DNA of 64,000 nucleotides from Struthidea cinerea. Its lineage: Eukaryota; Chordata; Aves; Passeriformes; Corcoracidae. The stretch is taken from assembly GCA_013397865.1 (NCBI GenBank), contig VZTI01002048.1, positions 62,001 to 126,000 of the forward strand. The letters run 5' to 3'. Numbering within the stretch: the stretch's first letter is position 1; each line of letters begins with the position of its first letter. A program made the position numbers and the translations under genes. Below the pieces are notes generated by a model. It ran no database searches. It saw only the letters and a list, made by a program, of their open reading frames with translations, and was not told where the DNA came from. Below are positions 49,986-63,280 of this stretch, in pieces.

Positions 49986-51670
49986 TATTCAGTTCTCTGT
50001 TAGGTTAACTTGCTGTACAAGTGTATTTATTTCACTTAAAGTTCATAAACCATGTTGACTATGTGGGTGGAGCAGTGATCATTGACTAAATGGGAAATAC
50101 CCAAGGACTTCTTCATGGTGACTCCCTTCTTTGAACTTAGTACAAAGTTCTAAGTTCCTGTCAGTATTTCACTTTCTCACTCAAAGTGATATAAATAAGT
50201 AGAAGCCCAAATGCTTATTATTTTCACTATTGAAAAGGGTTTGTCATCTTCCAGTTAAGAAAAGATCTACAAAACTTGTCTAAAAATTTCTGCTGCTAAA
50301 TGCCTGGCACTGTGTAAAATCTGAATTCATGCAAAAGGAGAACTTCCTTGCCTGGCCAGCTGCAAAGCCAAGTTGCAGTGATGCAGCATGCCTGTTTTTC
50401 CCAGACACAAGGAGACCCTGCAGTGAAACATCATAACCTAAAGCTCAATACTGTGCAGCTTTCCATACATAGGATTGCTGAATCTGTAATATCATATTTA
50501 TATATGTGTGTGCATAAAAAGATCTCACAATTGTTTGTTTGTTTGGGTTGTAGGTCATCATCTTCCTCTGATTTGGTGTTCATGCAAACAGGGCAATGAA
50601 TCCAAACTGATCATTTTAACTTTTGGGGTGTACTTAACCTTAGGTTTGATTCTTCAGCATTGTTGATCATGTCCCCAGATCTGTAGAGAACTTTTGACCT
50701 GCTTAACCTTCTAATAATGAAAAGCACTAGATAGAGCAGTAGCAGTTAACATACCTAACAACAGATGTTTTCCTGTTGTGGTGTTCTAATTAATAAATTG
50801 CATATCCAGCTGTCCCAGGTGAAATCAATAGAAGAACTGATTAAATTAAATCTTTAGGTCTGTAAGTGATTATCAGTGTGTTAGCTGAAAGATACTTGCT
50901 AGGCATGAAAAACAGTTCATGGAGGGGGACGTTCTGAAGTTTGTGAGTTAGTTCACTTCTTTCAGGCCAGTGTTCCTATAGACTGAAATTCCAAATTTAC
51001 TTCCCCTTATATTGCTAATCATTTAAATACTGAGTCTGGTTTGTTTGGTTTTTTCAGAGATGGGATGACACGTTTTCCTCTCAGTTCTGTAGTGCCAAAG
51101 GCAACAGGAATCTAGTCTTATTTGTCACCTACAAATTTGCTACAGTGTATTTCAGACCATCAGTTTCTCAGGAGATATTTTCAGATTATGCCAAATTGTC
51201 ATTTAAATTTACGTTTCTTAAGGTAGCAATGCCCACGTTTCTATGATGGTTTCATGTTTGGCAGTCAATAAGCTGACATTCATTCCTATGAAAGGAAAAG
51301 GTCAAAAATAAGCTATATAAACTATTTGTTATCATGCAATTTTTCCCACTGTGAATCTAGGTAGTAAATATTAAACTTGTTAGTATCCCCCCCCAAAAAA
51401 ACCCCAAACCAGCCTTGTTTCGAAAGTTTATTAGATGAAGTCTAGTCATTCCTTGGTGTGAGTAAATTAAATGATAGCCCATTAGCACAGGAAGTCAATA
51501 AAATCTTATTGTAAACACTCAACTGAAGATTAAAAAAATACACAGGATCAGAATGTAGGCATAACCTTTTTTCTTTATGATCATTTTGTGTATCAAAAGA
51601 AATTGCTGAAGTAAGCAGCATCCTAAGTGCTTTGGATTGTTCCTTTGACCTCCTTATTATTTATTAGTTA
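49986..51670. other. Upstream intergenic DNA without recognised features
   Basis: AT-rich sequence with only short C/A homopolymers at about 51389. No exon or repeat family was recognised. Confidence 0.55.
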
Positions 51671-51979
51671 TTGGTGGGCAGCAAGCTGCCCATGAGCCAG
51701 CAGTGTGCCCTGTTTGCCAAGAAGGCCAATGGTGTCCTGGGGTGCATTAGGAAGAGCATTGCCAGCAGGTCGAGGGAGGTGATCCTGCCTCTGTACTCAG
51801 CCCTGGTGAGGCACATCTGGAGTGCTGTGTCCAGTTCTGGGCTCCTCAGGACAAGAGACAGGGAGCTGCTGGAGCAGGTCCAGCAGAGAGTGACAAAGAT
51901 GATGAAGGAACTGGAGCATCTCTCTTCTGAGGAAAGGCTGAGGGAGCTGGGCCTGTTCAGCCTTGAGCAGAGACACTGA
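51671..51979 (+). pseudogene. CR1 ORF2 C-terminal fragment
   Basis: The frame reads MSQQCALFAKKANGVLGC, IRKSIASRSREVILPLYSAL and LEHLSSEERLRELGLFSLEQ, the conserved CR1 ORF2 C-terminus. The usual RPHLEYCVQFW block is scrambled by compensating frameshifts (it reads RHIWSAVSSSG), so the copy is inactive. Confidence 0.92.
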
Positions 51980-52320
51980 GAGGGGACCACATCGATGTCT
52001 GTGAGTGTCTGAGGGGAGGGGGTCAGTGGATGGATCCAGGCTCTGCTCGGTGGTGCAGAGCAACAGCACGAAAGGCCACGGGCACAAACTGATGCACAGG
52101 AAGTTCCACCTGAACACGAGGAAGGAATTCTTTACTGTGCAGCTGAACCAAGAACTGGCACAGGTTGAACAGAAAGGTTTTGGTGTCTCCTTCACTGGGG
52201 ATATTCAAGAACTTTCTGGTCACAATCCTATGCTGTGTGCTCTGGGATGACCCGGCTTGAGCAGGGAGGTTGGACCAGATGACCCCCTGTGGTCCCTTCC
52301 AACCTGACCCATTCTGTGAT
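51671..52320 (+). mobile_element. CR1 LINE, about 650 bp, forward
   Basis: It runs from the ORF2 C-terminal region (ATGAGCCAGCAGTGTGCCCT) through the 3' UTR to the terminus CCCTTCCAACCTGACCCATT, then CTGTGATTTTAC. It is 5'-truncated. It is the longest forward-oriented CR1 in the window. Confidence 0.95.
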
Positions 52321-55300
52321 TTTACTTTCACAATGATTGTGAAATTAATAATTTTTAAAACACCCTTTTTCAAACCGTGTTTGAATTACATCATCATGTT
52401 AAATAAAAACATTACTTTATCATACCCACAGTGCAATCTGACACATTTGAGTCAGCAATTTGGTGGCTTTTGGTGACAGTTCCCATTTGGCATACTGACA
52501 AATTCATTGAGAGTCTGGCTCAACAAAACCAGTGTGTTTCAAGATTTTCAGTAAATGTCTAAAGGATTATGACTGGAGAAATTTTATGTGCAACAGCATT
52601 TACTGCAAGATAGAAATAACTTTTAAAAATAAAGACTTGGAGGGATTGAAAAGTTTATTTTTCTCCTGGTGGATTTTTCAGGCCACTAAGGATTTGGTCC
52701 TTCCATTGTTAAAACTGTTGGCAAAATCTTCAATTATTTTGGTGGGATCAAGCCCAAAAGAAAATGTAGTTCTGTGAAAATACCAAACCCATCATATAAA
52801 TATAGCAAATATAAGTTATTATAATTTTTATCTAGATTTTTTTTTGTTAGTAGCTGAGTATGTTGCCCAGGGGTTTTTTCGTCTCTTTAAGGCAAACTAG
52901 AGACTCAAATGTAAAATCCAACATATATCCTTATTACAGTTTTTATTATTTTATTTTTCACAGCTGAAAGACTTGAATGCAGAAATAAGAGCACTGATTA
53001 CTATAATCTAGAATGTATTATTTTCTTCCATTTTCTTCCATCCCCCTATCCTCTTCTGTGATGATATTAGTTATCAAATAAGTCTGACAGCTAAACTTAC
53101 AAGATTGCTGTTTAATCCTTCAGCAAGTTTCCATTTGATAACATTTCAGAAAAAAAATGGTGAATCTAAATTGTTGCTATTTGATATCTAGGACTAAATG
53201 TACCTACTCACTTTACACAGCCAGAAATAGAATTTTTTATTTATTCAGGTAAAAATGACATGTTAAATAGTCAGAGTACTGCGTACCCGTATACCCCTGC
53301 CACAGAGGTATCACCCTGGAGGATTTAATTCTTCCGAGCAGCAAATCGATCATTTAAACTGAACAAAGGACTAGGAGATGTCATTCAGCATCATAATACG
53401 AAGAATCAAAATAAGCACAACTAGCATCCAGTCATATAGTAATCAAAAGCTGTTATTTATTTAGGGATGCTTTTGAACTACTGGGCCAGAAAGTAATTAA
53501 ATCCTGTTACTAAATGCATGACCTCATTCCCAAGATTTCTGACCATTGGTGTTAAGAGGGAAGAGGTCAAGAGAATTCCACATGAAAAGGTATGTGTGTA
53601 TGTGGGGAGAGTCTCTTTTTAAAATCAGGTTAAGGGAAGACCATATAGACAAACATGAAGCAGTTTGCACATATGGATTTAGCATTGAGAAATCCCTGGG
53701 AGTGCATGCAAACAGTGCCATAGCCTTTAGCCTGTGCAAAATTATTTTTAATTAAACAACAGCTAATAAGGCTTAGGCTGCACAACTGAAGGAGCAGAAT
53801 AATGCTTGCAATTGTTCTTTCTGAATAATTCATCAGTAGTCACTTTCAAGAAACAGACTTTCTATGAGCACTCAGAGTGCAAAAATATCATGTAAGTACA
53901 GTTGGAAAGGTTAGAAGCAGCATCATCCTCATATTGGCTCTGTCAGTGCAGAAGTGATAAAGCACACACAGCAAGCAGGAAACTTGTTAAGAACTTATTA
54001 GCTGCAGCAGCTGTTCTTGCAGAACTTCAGTTTCTCTTCCGGCTAAATGCACTGTCCCTTTTTAAAGGAATTTGTAAAGAACAAATCACTTCTGCAGTGA
54101 AGTCATCTGCAGTGTCCCAAACACTAAAAAAGGCTCTTTGTCAAATCTCCTCATCAATCTCCTTCCTAACAAGTTTGCTTTTGCCCAGTTCTCATCTGCA
54201 CTAATTGGCTAAATAGTCTTTTGGGAAGAAAGATGGGCTACATCCTTTCTTCATTAAGTGTCTAACTTTGGATAGCCATTCATGTCTTTAAAGGGCCTAA
54301 AGAAGTGAGCTCAGGCCACCCATCTATTCCCTAAGAAGCCCAGTTCTCTGTCATATGCTCCCATCACCTATCTGTGAGTCATATGTGAAATCTGGCCCCT
54401 GGACCACCTCTAAAATGCACTCAACCTATGGCAAATCCTTTGACAAGCAACTCCCTTAGGCATATTTTAAACTCTGTACACATTTTTTTTTAATTGCTTC
54501 TTTATCTTATAGAAAGAATTTGAAAATTGAAGAGTTTTTCATAAGTAGTTATTTAAAGTAGAGTGAAAGTGGCCATCTGTCTTGTTTCAGTTTTATCCTG
54601 TTGCCTTATTAACCCACATTTTATAGTACTGGCTGTAAATATTAGACAGAACTGTGTTATTATAAAAAGGGAGTTTAACGGGAGATTAGGTAAATAAGAG
54701 AAAAAATAGCCATAGGAAAAAGTGAAAGTGGAAGTAGAAGAAAAGGTTGGGAGACAGAAAGAGAAAGAAGGGTAGGATAGGGAAAAACAAAATGCAGAAG
54801 CAGTGTATTGCTGTTCTTGCTAACGATAGCATAATGTAATTAACTATCCCATAACTCCCCAACTGCAGAGAAGCTGGGACTATCTCAGCCCACTTTTTCA
54901 TATCTCTACTACTTGACAGATACTATTAAGTTCAAATTAACATGACAAATGAAAAAAACCCTTTATTTCTGAATGCCTAGACCTCACATATGACAAACGC
55001 CAGTAGGAAGAGCTGCAAATAAATTAAGAAAATTGAAAAGGAATAAGAAAGGCTTGAAAAATTGCTGCCAGCAATCTGATTAAAGGCTTGAACCCTCTCA
55101 TCTTGTATATGTAAACTTGTACTTTGACTCAGTAGAAGACTTGTCTGCATGTAAGAGCTGTATGATTATATAACTAGCCATAATTGCAATGGTACTGATG
55201 CTATGTCCTCCCTCATACAGGGACAGTTTCATTCCAACTGCATTTTAACAGCAAGGGAGATCTCCCAGAATCCCCAACTCAAAGAGCTGTTCTCCCTTTA

Positions 55301-56010
55301 AAATCTGGGCAAAATTCAAATCCAGTTTAAAAACCTATTTCTTTGCTAAACTGTTTGAAGGATGTGGGAAATATTTTTTCCATAGTTTCATGTATTTTTT
55401 TTTTGGTCTTTTTATTTTTTTCCAAATGAACAGTGGGTTGTTGTTAAGTGGCAGGTGTTCATAGTGGTGTGTGTGTGTGACCCTAAGTCCTGTTTTCAAA
55501 TATATAAAACAATGTCATATTATAGTATCATACAGACTCTCCAGGGGAGAACATGTACACAAGGCAAAACAATGGATTCTGAGATTGATTCTTCAGAAAG
55601 GCAAAGGTCAGATTTCACGGTTTGATAAACTCATGACACTCCCAGTAAAGTAAAGGGAAGTTATATCTCACATCAGAAGACAGAACATCAAAAACTTCTT
55701 TTTCCTTCTGCTTACCGGTATAAACAAAATGAACTCATCTCAAACTGGTGTGTTTTTAATCAGAATGGAATTTCACTGCTATACATTGAGATAAACACGT
55801 AATTTCAGGTTCATAATTTGGAGAGGCATGTGAAAGGGATGAAAAGAGGCTAAAGTGATCATTATTTTATTGATACCTCTTATAAAACACAATATTTTGG
55901 TATCCAAGGAAATAACTCTGGGCTGTAAATTGTGGGTTTTTTCTTCTCTGTTTCTTCTTGTGGGGTCATTAAGCTGCATGTGAGAAGACTACAAAGAGTA
56001 CACATTTCAT
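52321..56010. other. Upstream intergenic DNA without recognised features
   Basis: AT-rich sequence. It has small purine-rich and T-rich tracts (about 54.69-54.79 kb and 55.39 kb) and a short GT run at 55465. No coding exon was recognised. Confidence 0.55.
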
Positions 56011-56071
56011 AGGCTGGACCTGATGATCCCCAGGTTCTTTTTCAACCTAGTTGATTCTGTGATTCTGTGAT
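56011..56071 (+). mobile_element. CR1 LINE 3'-terminal scrap, forward
   Basis: AGGCTGGACCTGATGATCCC, then TCAACCTAGTTGATTCTGTG and ATTCTGTGATT, match the CR1 3' end with its short terminal direct repeat. Confidence 0.85.
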
Positions 56072-57204
56072 TTGGTTGAGGTGGCCTTTAAACCCTTCTT
56101 TGCATAGGTGCATGGGAGTACCTAGAGAAATCTACCTGCTTTGGGAAAACCAAAAATATTTATGAAGCTTTAGGATACTCAAAGTTTATATTTCTTTCCT
56201 CCCCACTCTCAGATAAAATATTCAGATTAGCCAATGCCACATTACATTTCCCATATGCTCAGCAAGTGTAATTGACATAGAGTAGATAGTGTTCCTGAAA
56301 CATTTAGTTTAGCTCATTTTCCAATAAATCCCACAATTTTCAAATATTAATGAGTAGGGGACTGAATATCACGAAGGAGACTGGCAGCTTTACTGGGAGA
56401 GCAAAGCTTTGGCAGAGAGGAGATCATCATTTTCCTAACACAGAAAGTAAGCGTATCAGGGAAATGAGCAGAGGAAAAATCCACTTTTGCTCTCAATATA
56501 ACTATAACCTTGTGTCTTCTGGAGCAGCAATAGACTATTATCCCAGTTATCAGACACAACTAATCAGCAAAGGTTGGGATGGTAGAGTGGTAGAGTGACA
56601 TTATTTTGGATAATTTCGAAGTATTCATCTGTTTAGAGGCAACATTTCTGAAATAATACTCATGTGGTCTGGCTATCTGAACACAGAGGAACTTCTTATG
56701 AGGCCATCAAGCTAAATTCTGTGTGGTAAGGTGTGAACATCTGCATTTCTAAATGTGCTCCTTAAAATTCCGATTTAAAGTCAAACACAGTAGGATTATT
56801 ACCACGGTCCCCATAACAATCCCATCAGCTGGGATATGAAGACAGTGATCCTGTAGGTTTGTCTAATGCAGAGTTCCATGGACAGTGATACCATTAGATG
56901 GATGGCTGCAAGTGTCATGGCCCTGCCGAGATGTTCCCAGGTGCTGCTGCTTCTCCCGGTCTTCCGCAGAGTCCCGTCATGGCTCCTCCCTCCCTGTCCC
57001 ACCTCCGGGCTTCATAGGAGGTGGCAGATTTCCAGTTGCCATGGCACTGCTCTTGTGAGCAGCTCTCCATTTAGCACACTGAAACTGCTTTTTGTTACTG
57101 GGAGTCAATCTTTTTATCATGTCGGTGTTGCAGATGTTTACAAGAGAGAAGGGCAGACATTTTCAAAGCAGTGACACATTTCATTTTGCAGTGCTTGAGT
57201 GCCT

Positions 57205-57300
57205 GAAATGAGTACGGGTTTGGGAGGTTTTTTTTGAGGGAGTTGTTTGTTTGTTTTGTGGGTTTGGGTCTTTGTTGTGTGTTGCTTTGGAGCTTTTTTT
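57205..57300. repeat. T/G-rich low-complexity tract
   Basis: GGTTTTTTTTGAGGG, then GTTTGTTTGTTTTGTGGGT. It is the mirror-strand composition of the A/C-rich tracts found inside PIP5K1B. Confidence 0.75.
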
Positions 57301-58227
57301 GTCCATGAGTTCCTGAGTATTTAGGAATGAAATTTGTTCAGATAATTGTAGAAGTAAGCTGCACAGGAAATCCTGTGTGTGCACAGAAGACCCACAAGCA
57401 GAACAGCAGATGTTCCCCTGGGATGCATAGCCTATGAAAAATCCTCACTACGCTTCTGTTTTATGTGGCACCGTGCAAAGAATTAGGGGAGAAGTGAGCA
57501 GGAGAAATGAGACAAGGGAGAAATTAGGATGCCACTTTTGTCTGTGCTCAGAGGATTGTTCTTGCTGGGATCAAGAAGGCTGTCAGGGAAGCATGTGAAA
57601 CTGTGACTACATGTACCCAATATTTCTAAAACAGCACCTACCTGCTGGGGAACACAGGCAGTAGCCTGAATTAGAGGCTGAAAAATGGGCTGCTCAATAG
57701 CCCAAACCCCAGTTCTAGAGGGCAGCACTTAAGCAAAGTTTCAAAAAAGCAGATCAGTGTGACATTGGGTCCAAGCTGTTACTGCTTCTGAAGACATGAG
57801 GCTTTCATGGTTAAAAAGACAAGCAGAAAGACTTTATGTCTACAAGTCACACAACGGACGTAGGCTTGTACCTTCTGCAGGCAAGCCTTGATTAACAGAA
57901 GGGGTTGTGTACAGTTGTAGCAAAGTGTGCTTCTCAAGTAGTACTGCTGTATTATCAGCAACTGTGTGGTCATCAAGAGCCTCCGTGGCATGATGGAAAC
58001 AAACGGAACATGTCAGGATTTATGGAAAGATTATCCAGTTGATCTGCAATCTGTAAAACATTTTAAATCCTTTCAGTTTATAACCTATTCCAAGAACATG
58101 ATGCACAGCTATCATTTTTCCTTGCAGAGGGTATGTCCTGTTGTCTGAGTCAGGCAGTCATCATCCAAAGGTTAAACAACTTATTGGGAATCATCAAGTA
58201 CTATTCTTATCAGATTTATACAACAGT

Positions 58228-58248
58228 AAGTGACTATTATAGTCACTT
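58228..58248. repeat. Perfect 21-bp palindrome
   Basis: AAGTGACTA and TAGTCACTT flank a TTA centre. The arms are exact reverse complements of 9 bp. Confidence 0.9.
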
Positions 58249-61200
58249 TTTTAGTTGATGTCAGGAGAGAGGTGTCTTGCTACTATAAGGCGTTTTGCAA
58301 TTAGATCGGATTGTCTGCTGTGGCTCTGTAATTAAGGATTTAATGTAGTTATCACAGAGTAAAATTGTCATCTACTGGGAGATCTGATTAGTTGACTGCT
58401 ATAATATTTTTGATCTGTTCTGTAAACTGCTATGTTCTTTACCCACATGGAATATATGTTTCAGGTATGTCCCACAAGAATCAGCTTCATTCTTCAAAAC
58501 AGAATGGTTCCATTATTTTAAATGTTGTATTTCATTACTTGTTTTATTTAAACATTGGATAATATCTCTGTTAAGACTCTTGTCTTCTCAGGTTTGCTGT
58601 TCCTTTTCCTGTGTGCCATAGGAAACATAGTGAAATAAAGTATAATGTTTCTTTAGATGATGGATGATCAAAGCTATAACCAAACTACTGGAATATCATA
58701 CAGATCATGGTAAGAAGTCCTAATCATGTCAAAAAAACTTTACCATCAAAGTGAAAGGCTTGACATCTTCCCCTGTCACATTGCTGATAATAATACTGAA
58801 GTATAAAAGGCAAAATATCTAATGTCTAGTATTAATCAATTTGTTTAAGCATTGTGGGTTACATTCTTAAAGCTTTATCCTTTTCCACTAAAACCAATAG
58901 GGTTTTTTTCTTTGACTCCAATAATCACAGGACTTAGTCCCTTGTGACTTTTCTCCCTGTTTTCTAATCACTAAACTGAATCGCGTGTTGAGCGAAGCAG
59001 TGCAGTTACACCATTACTCTGCCTGAGTAAACTGTGAGGATAATTGAAACAGAAAATGCTCAATAAGAAACTGCCAAATGAATTTCTACTGCTTTCTGTT
59101 ACAGAAAAAGAAAAAAAATAACCTGAGATACTGTCATCACCATTGCTGGTGTCATGACTTCTGATCACAACCACCATTGCATGAGCGCGATTGCTGCAAT
59201 TTGACTGCTGGAAAGTCATATTAGAAGACTCACATTGTAGTGGGCTTTTGGGCAGTTTCACAGCACGTTTCTTTCTTCTCTCTGTCACAGAACAATACCG
59301 AACGAGCAGTGCTATTAGTGTAAATACAGCCGTCTCCAATAAAGGTAGTACAATAAGTGGTTAGCAGACCTGCTGGCAAGGAACTCCCAGTTTAAGGCAC
59401 ACAAGCAAATATAGCACAAGCCAGGGAGGCATCTGCTCACAGGTGGAGTACTTCCCAGAACAGATGGGTTTTCAAGACCATCTCAAGGAAGGAAAGGAAA
59501 TTGGAATAAGCTCTTTTTTTTGCAGTTTCTTTTTAATTGGCATATACAGTGTTTTTATGGGAAGAGGTAAAGTAGGAACTGGGTAACTTTCGTTAATCTC
59601 TGACAAAGCTGTGAATACGGAAAAAGGTGAATAAAATAAAAATGCAGATGTATGGTGGTAAGTTGTCAGTTTCTGGTGAATTTTCATGTGCGTATTATTA
59701 AACTTCAGCAGTAGCTCTGGATCCCATGCTCGCTAGTTTATTTAGCACTTTCCTAGATTGTGGTCAAATTCTGAAATTGATCGGAAAACCAAACTATTTC
59801 ACTGGCTTGAGAACAAAGAGAACTAAAACTCCTAAAACTCTGGTATTCCTGTAAGTTTGCTTTCGTCATGATCACTGATTGAGTGTCAGGGATGCTTCTA
59901 ACCACCAGTGGCTCAGAGAAGATTGTTACATCCCTTTATTCTCCTAGTAAGACATATAGTGAATCTTTTGCGGGGTCATGAGAACAACATATTCAATCCG
60001 TTGATATGCGAAAATAATTTCTCAGAGAAAAGGGGAAACGTGGGAGGTTCACAGCCAATACAGCTTTTAGCTGGGCTAGATGGTCAGAAGTATCCAAGGA
60101 GCCCTTAAAATGAGCTGGAGCAGTTGCCTGCCTGCCCCCCATGGGGGCTGCAGTGTGGCATGGGTAGTTTAGGAGGAATGGCCCATGCCCTTCTTTCTTC
60201 GGTCACTGGCAATTTCAGGAAATAGTCCATCTGCTACCTGCATGCCCTCCTACTTCATCACAGCTTGAGATCTTTGAGCAGAGAGCAGGATATATGTTTA
60301 GGAAGCGTGATAAATATTTCTATCACCCTTTTTTACTTATGTGTTGCACTTAAAATATCAGTGGTGTGAAGCAAGCCCAACATACCATCAGTATCTATTA
60401 AAATGTCGCAAAGAATAACTCTGTACTTTACAATACAAAATACAGAATTTTCCTAATATATTACTTTTGTAGCTAGGCTTACTACCTATGGAAAGAGGGA
60501 ATTCCCTGGGAAAAAGTTCTCTTCTCAATGTGATGTTGCTTCTCTATTTAAATTGTAGTTTATATCTGGGGAGAGGAGGACACAGAGAAAATATGGGGGA
60601 AAGGGAATGATTTTTTTGGTTAGTATGTGGAGGATTTTGCGTTGTTTTTTTCAAAAAGGCCAGTTGTTCATCACAAATGTGAACTATTTCAAAATGCTAT
60701 GGCTGGAGACCTCAGCCATTTTTTCAAAATACTATGTTTTAATATCATTCATGGAGCTACTAAACTTTAGAGAAACAGCAACCAGTGCTGACCAGCTAAC
60801 CAAAAAGTAACCTCTGTACATGGAGGTGGATATAAAGTTTTTCCACATTTCCTACTGAGTCTTTATCTCACAGCTAGTCACAGAGATCAAGTAAAAATGG
60901 AATTTAATTGACGTCACTTCATGCTAGAATCTTAATGTAGCCAGAAAATATATGCCTGAGGAGCTGAGTTGATCTTAATGATTTCTTTGATATCTTATCT
61001 AGGGAAGACTTTTATACTTGCTTACTAATCTGAATAAGAAAAATAAGGAAAAATAAGGAAATATGTGCAGTAATATGTTCCAAATAAATTTTGCCTCATG
61101 AAAGCTGTATGTAAAGAGCAAGGAAAATTAGTTGCTTTTCCCTAAGCAAATCTGCAAATGAAAAGGTGGTAATCCTATTTACTGCTCGTCAATTAAACTC

Positions 61201-61325
61201 TCCCTTGTTTGGCATTATTTCTAACATATTGGATGTGGCATTGTGCTGAAGAATGCATTTGTGCTAATAAGAGCATTAAGTGCTAATATTGTATAAACAC
61301 AATAGCTCAGCAAACAGGAGGTAAA

Positions 61326-61362
61326 GAATATTCTGAACTGGAAGGGACCCACAGGGATCATG
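61326..61362 (-). mobile_element. CR1-type 3'-tail scrap
   Basis: AATATTCTGAACTGGAAGGG, then ACCCACAGGGATCAT, resembles the tail of the SINE/CR1 subfamily at 5407. No tRNA-like head follows it, so it is called only as a short CR1-type tail. Confidence 0.7.
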
Positions 61363-61988
61363 TGTTAAAGTAGCCAGCCGTTCTGCGTTAAAATGTTCAA
61401 ACCATTCTTTAAGTTATAATTGCTATAAAATTAATATGAGGTTTTATACTGTCATTAACCCTCATTAGCTCAACAGTATTTCTTATTTGACAGTTAATCC
61501 TGTGTGCAGTTTACAATTAGAAATCCTCTGGTAGTGTACAAGTGTATTTTAGATTGCATAGTGCAAACCACAGAAGTCCTCATACCACCTTCAGAAAGCT
61601 AAACATGATGCCATCTGCTTCATCACTGTTCTCAGGGAAGCACTGCTACTTCATTGCTCAGGCAATTCTGTGCTGGGAATTAAGGGCTGCTTTGGTTAGG
61701 ACACATCCATATAGGTTTGCAGCTTAGCATTGTTTCCATCTGCATTGTTGTGCTACTATTTCTCTTTTTTAAAAAATTGTGACTTCTTATTATCAGTCAT
61801 GTCACTCACTGTACTTTCTTGTTTCAGCTGAGAAACAGAAGTACCAATGGAGCCCAAAAAAAGTAATTTCTGCCTTTCCAGGCTGGGCAGAAAGCACAGT
61901 CTCGTGAGAAGAGTGAGTCCTATTTTGGTATCCAAAACCATTTAAATAGGTCAGGAGTAGATCCAAACCTATGCATTGTATTTTACAG

Positions 61989-63280
61989 GATCAGAGAATC
62001 ACAGACTGGTTGACACTGAAAGGGATGTCTTGAGGTCATCTAGTCCAGCACTCCCGCTCAAGCAGAGCCACCTACAGAGTGTCGCTCTGGATCATGTCCA
62101 GGTGGCTTTTGAATATCTCCAAAGATGGGGACTCCATTACCTCCCTGAGCAATCTGGGCCAGTGCTTAGTCACCCTCAGAGCTTAAAAGTGTTTCCTGAT
62201 GTTCAGAGGGACCCTTCTGTGTTTCAGTTTTTCATTGCCTTTCGGCCTGTCACTGAGCATCACTGAGCCTGTCTCCATCTTCTTTGCACCCTCCCTTGTT
62301 GTGTTTATATCCATTGATGAGATTCCCCTTCAGCTTTCTATTGTGCCGCTGAACAGTCCCAGCTCTTCCAGTTTTCAGTCATCAGACACTTCTAGTTGCC
62401 ACGATCAAGGATTTTTGGGAGTGGCCTCACAATGACATCTGCCAGTTCCCTTAGAACTCACGGGTGCTTATGCATCATAGCATGTGGACTTCTGTAAGTC
62501 CAGTTTAGTTAAGTATTACCTGACATGATTCCCTTCCAAAAAGGATACATCTCTCTTGCTCCAGACTTCCCCCATGGTCTCTGAGATCTGAGAACTCCGA
62601 AGCCCATCCTCTCTAGTAAAGATGGAGCATGATTCAGTAATTCAGCCTTTTCCATGTCCTGCATAACCAGGTCCCTTTGAGCAATGAGTCCAACTTTTCC
62701 CTAGTCGTCTTCTCATCACCTATATTATATGTACTTACCCTTCTTGTCTTTGACATCTTTGCTGCATTAAAGTCTATTTGGGCTTTTGCTTTCCTAATTC
62801 CCTCCTTGGATGTTTGGACAGTATTTCTGTATTTCTCTAAGTTTATCTGTCCTTGTTTCCACCTCCTATATGCTTCCTTTTTGTGTTTGAGTTTGGCCAG
62901 AAGCTCCATGGTCATCCGTGCAGGCCTCCTGGCATTTTAGCCTAGAGTTTGTTGGGAAGAACTGCTCTTGAGTTTGGAGGCCGCAAACCTTGAATATTAA
63001 CCTGCTATCTTGTGTCTGTCTTCCCTCCAGGAGCCCATGGGACCCTTCCAAGCAGATCTTTGGAGAGGTTGGAGTCTGATCTCCTGAAGTCTAGCGTTAT
63101 GATCATGCTTTTTACCCTCCTCACTGGCCTCAGGAGCCTCCACAATTTCATGGTCACTGCAGGCAAGGCTGTTCTTGAACCATTCGATCACACAGTGATC
63201 TTGAAACACTCATTCACAACTCCTTCAGATTCACATTTCCAAAAAGCACCTAGTTATTTGTGAGTATGAAATGCAGCAGA
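61989..63280 (-). mobile_element. CR1 LINE, about 1.3 kb, reverse
   Basis: It starts GATCAGAGAATCACAGACTG then GTTGACACTGAAAGGGATG, the inverted 3' end. From about 62430 rightwards it matches the upstream ORF2 region rather than the contiguous C-terminal half, so part of ORF2 appears deleted in between. The right limit is blurred by divergence. Confidence 0.85.
62634..62915 (-). pseudogene. CR1 ORF2 fragment between endonuclease and RT
   Basis: The minus-strand frame reads LLAKLKHKKEAYRRWKQGQ and GIRKAKAQIDFN, the conserved CR1 segment linking the endonuclease and reverse-transcriptase domains. It ends before the RT core and is not continuous with the adjacent CR1 3' part. Confidence 0.88.

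Larger units (their letters stand above)
56072..61325. other. Upstream intergenic DNA with minor candidate elements
   Basis: Mostly AT-rich and unique-looking. It contains a CpG-enriched patch at 56.9-57.05 kb, a T/G-rich tract at 57.2-57.3 kb, a 21-bp palindrome at 58228 and a splice-bounded candidate at 59291-59345. None identifies a gene. Confidence 0.5.
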
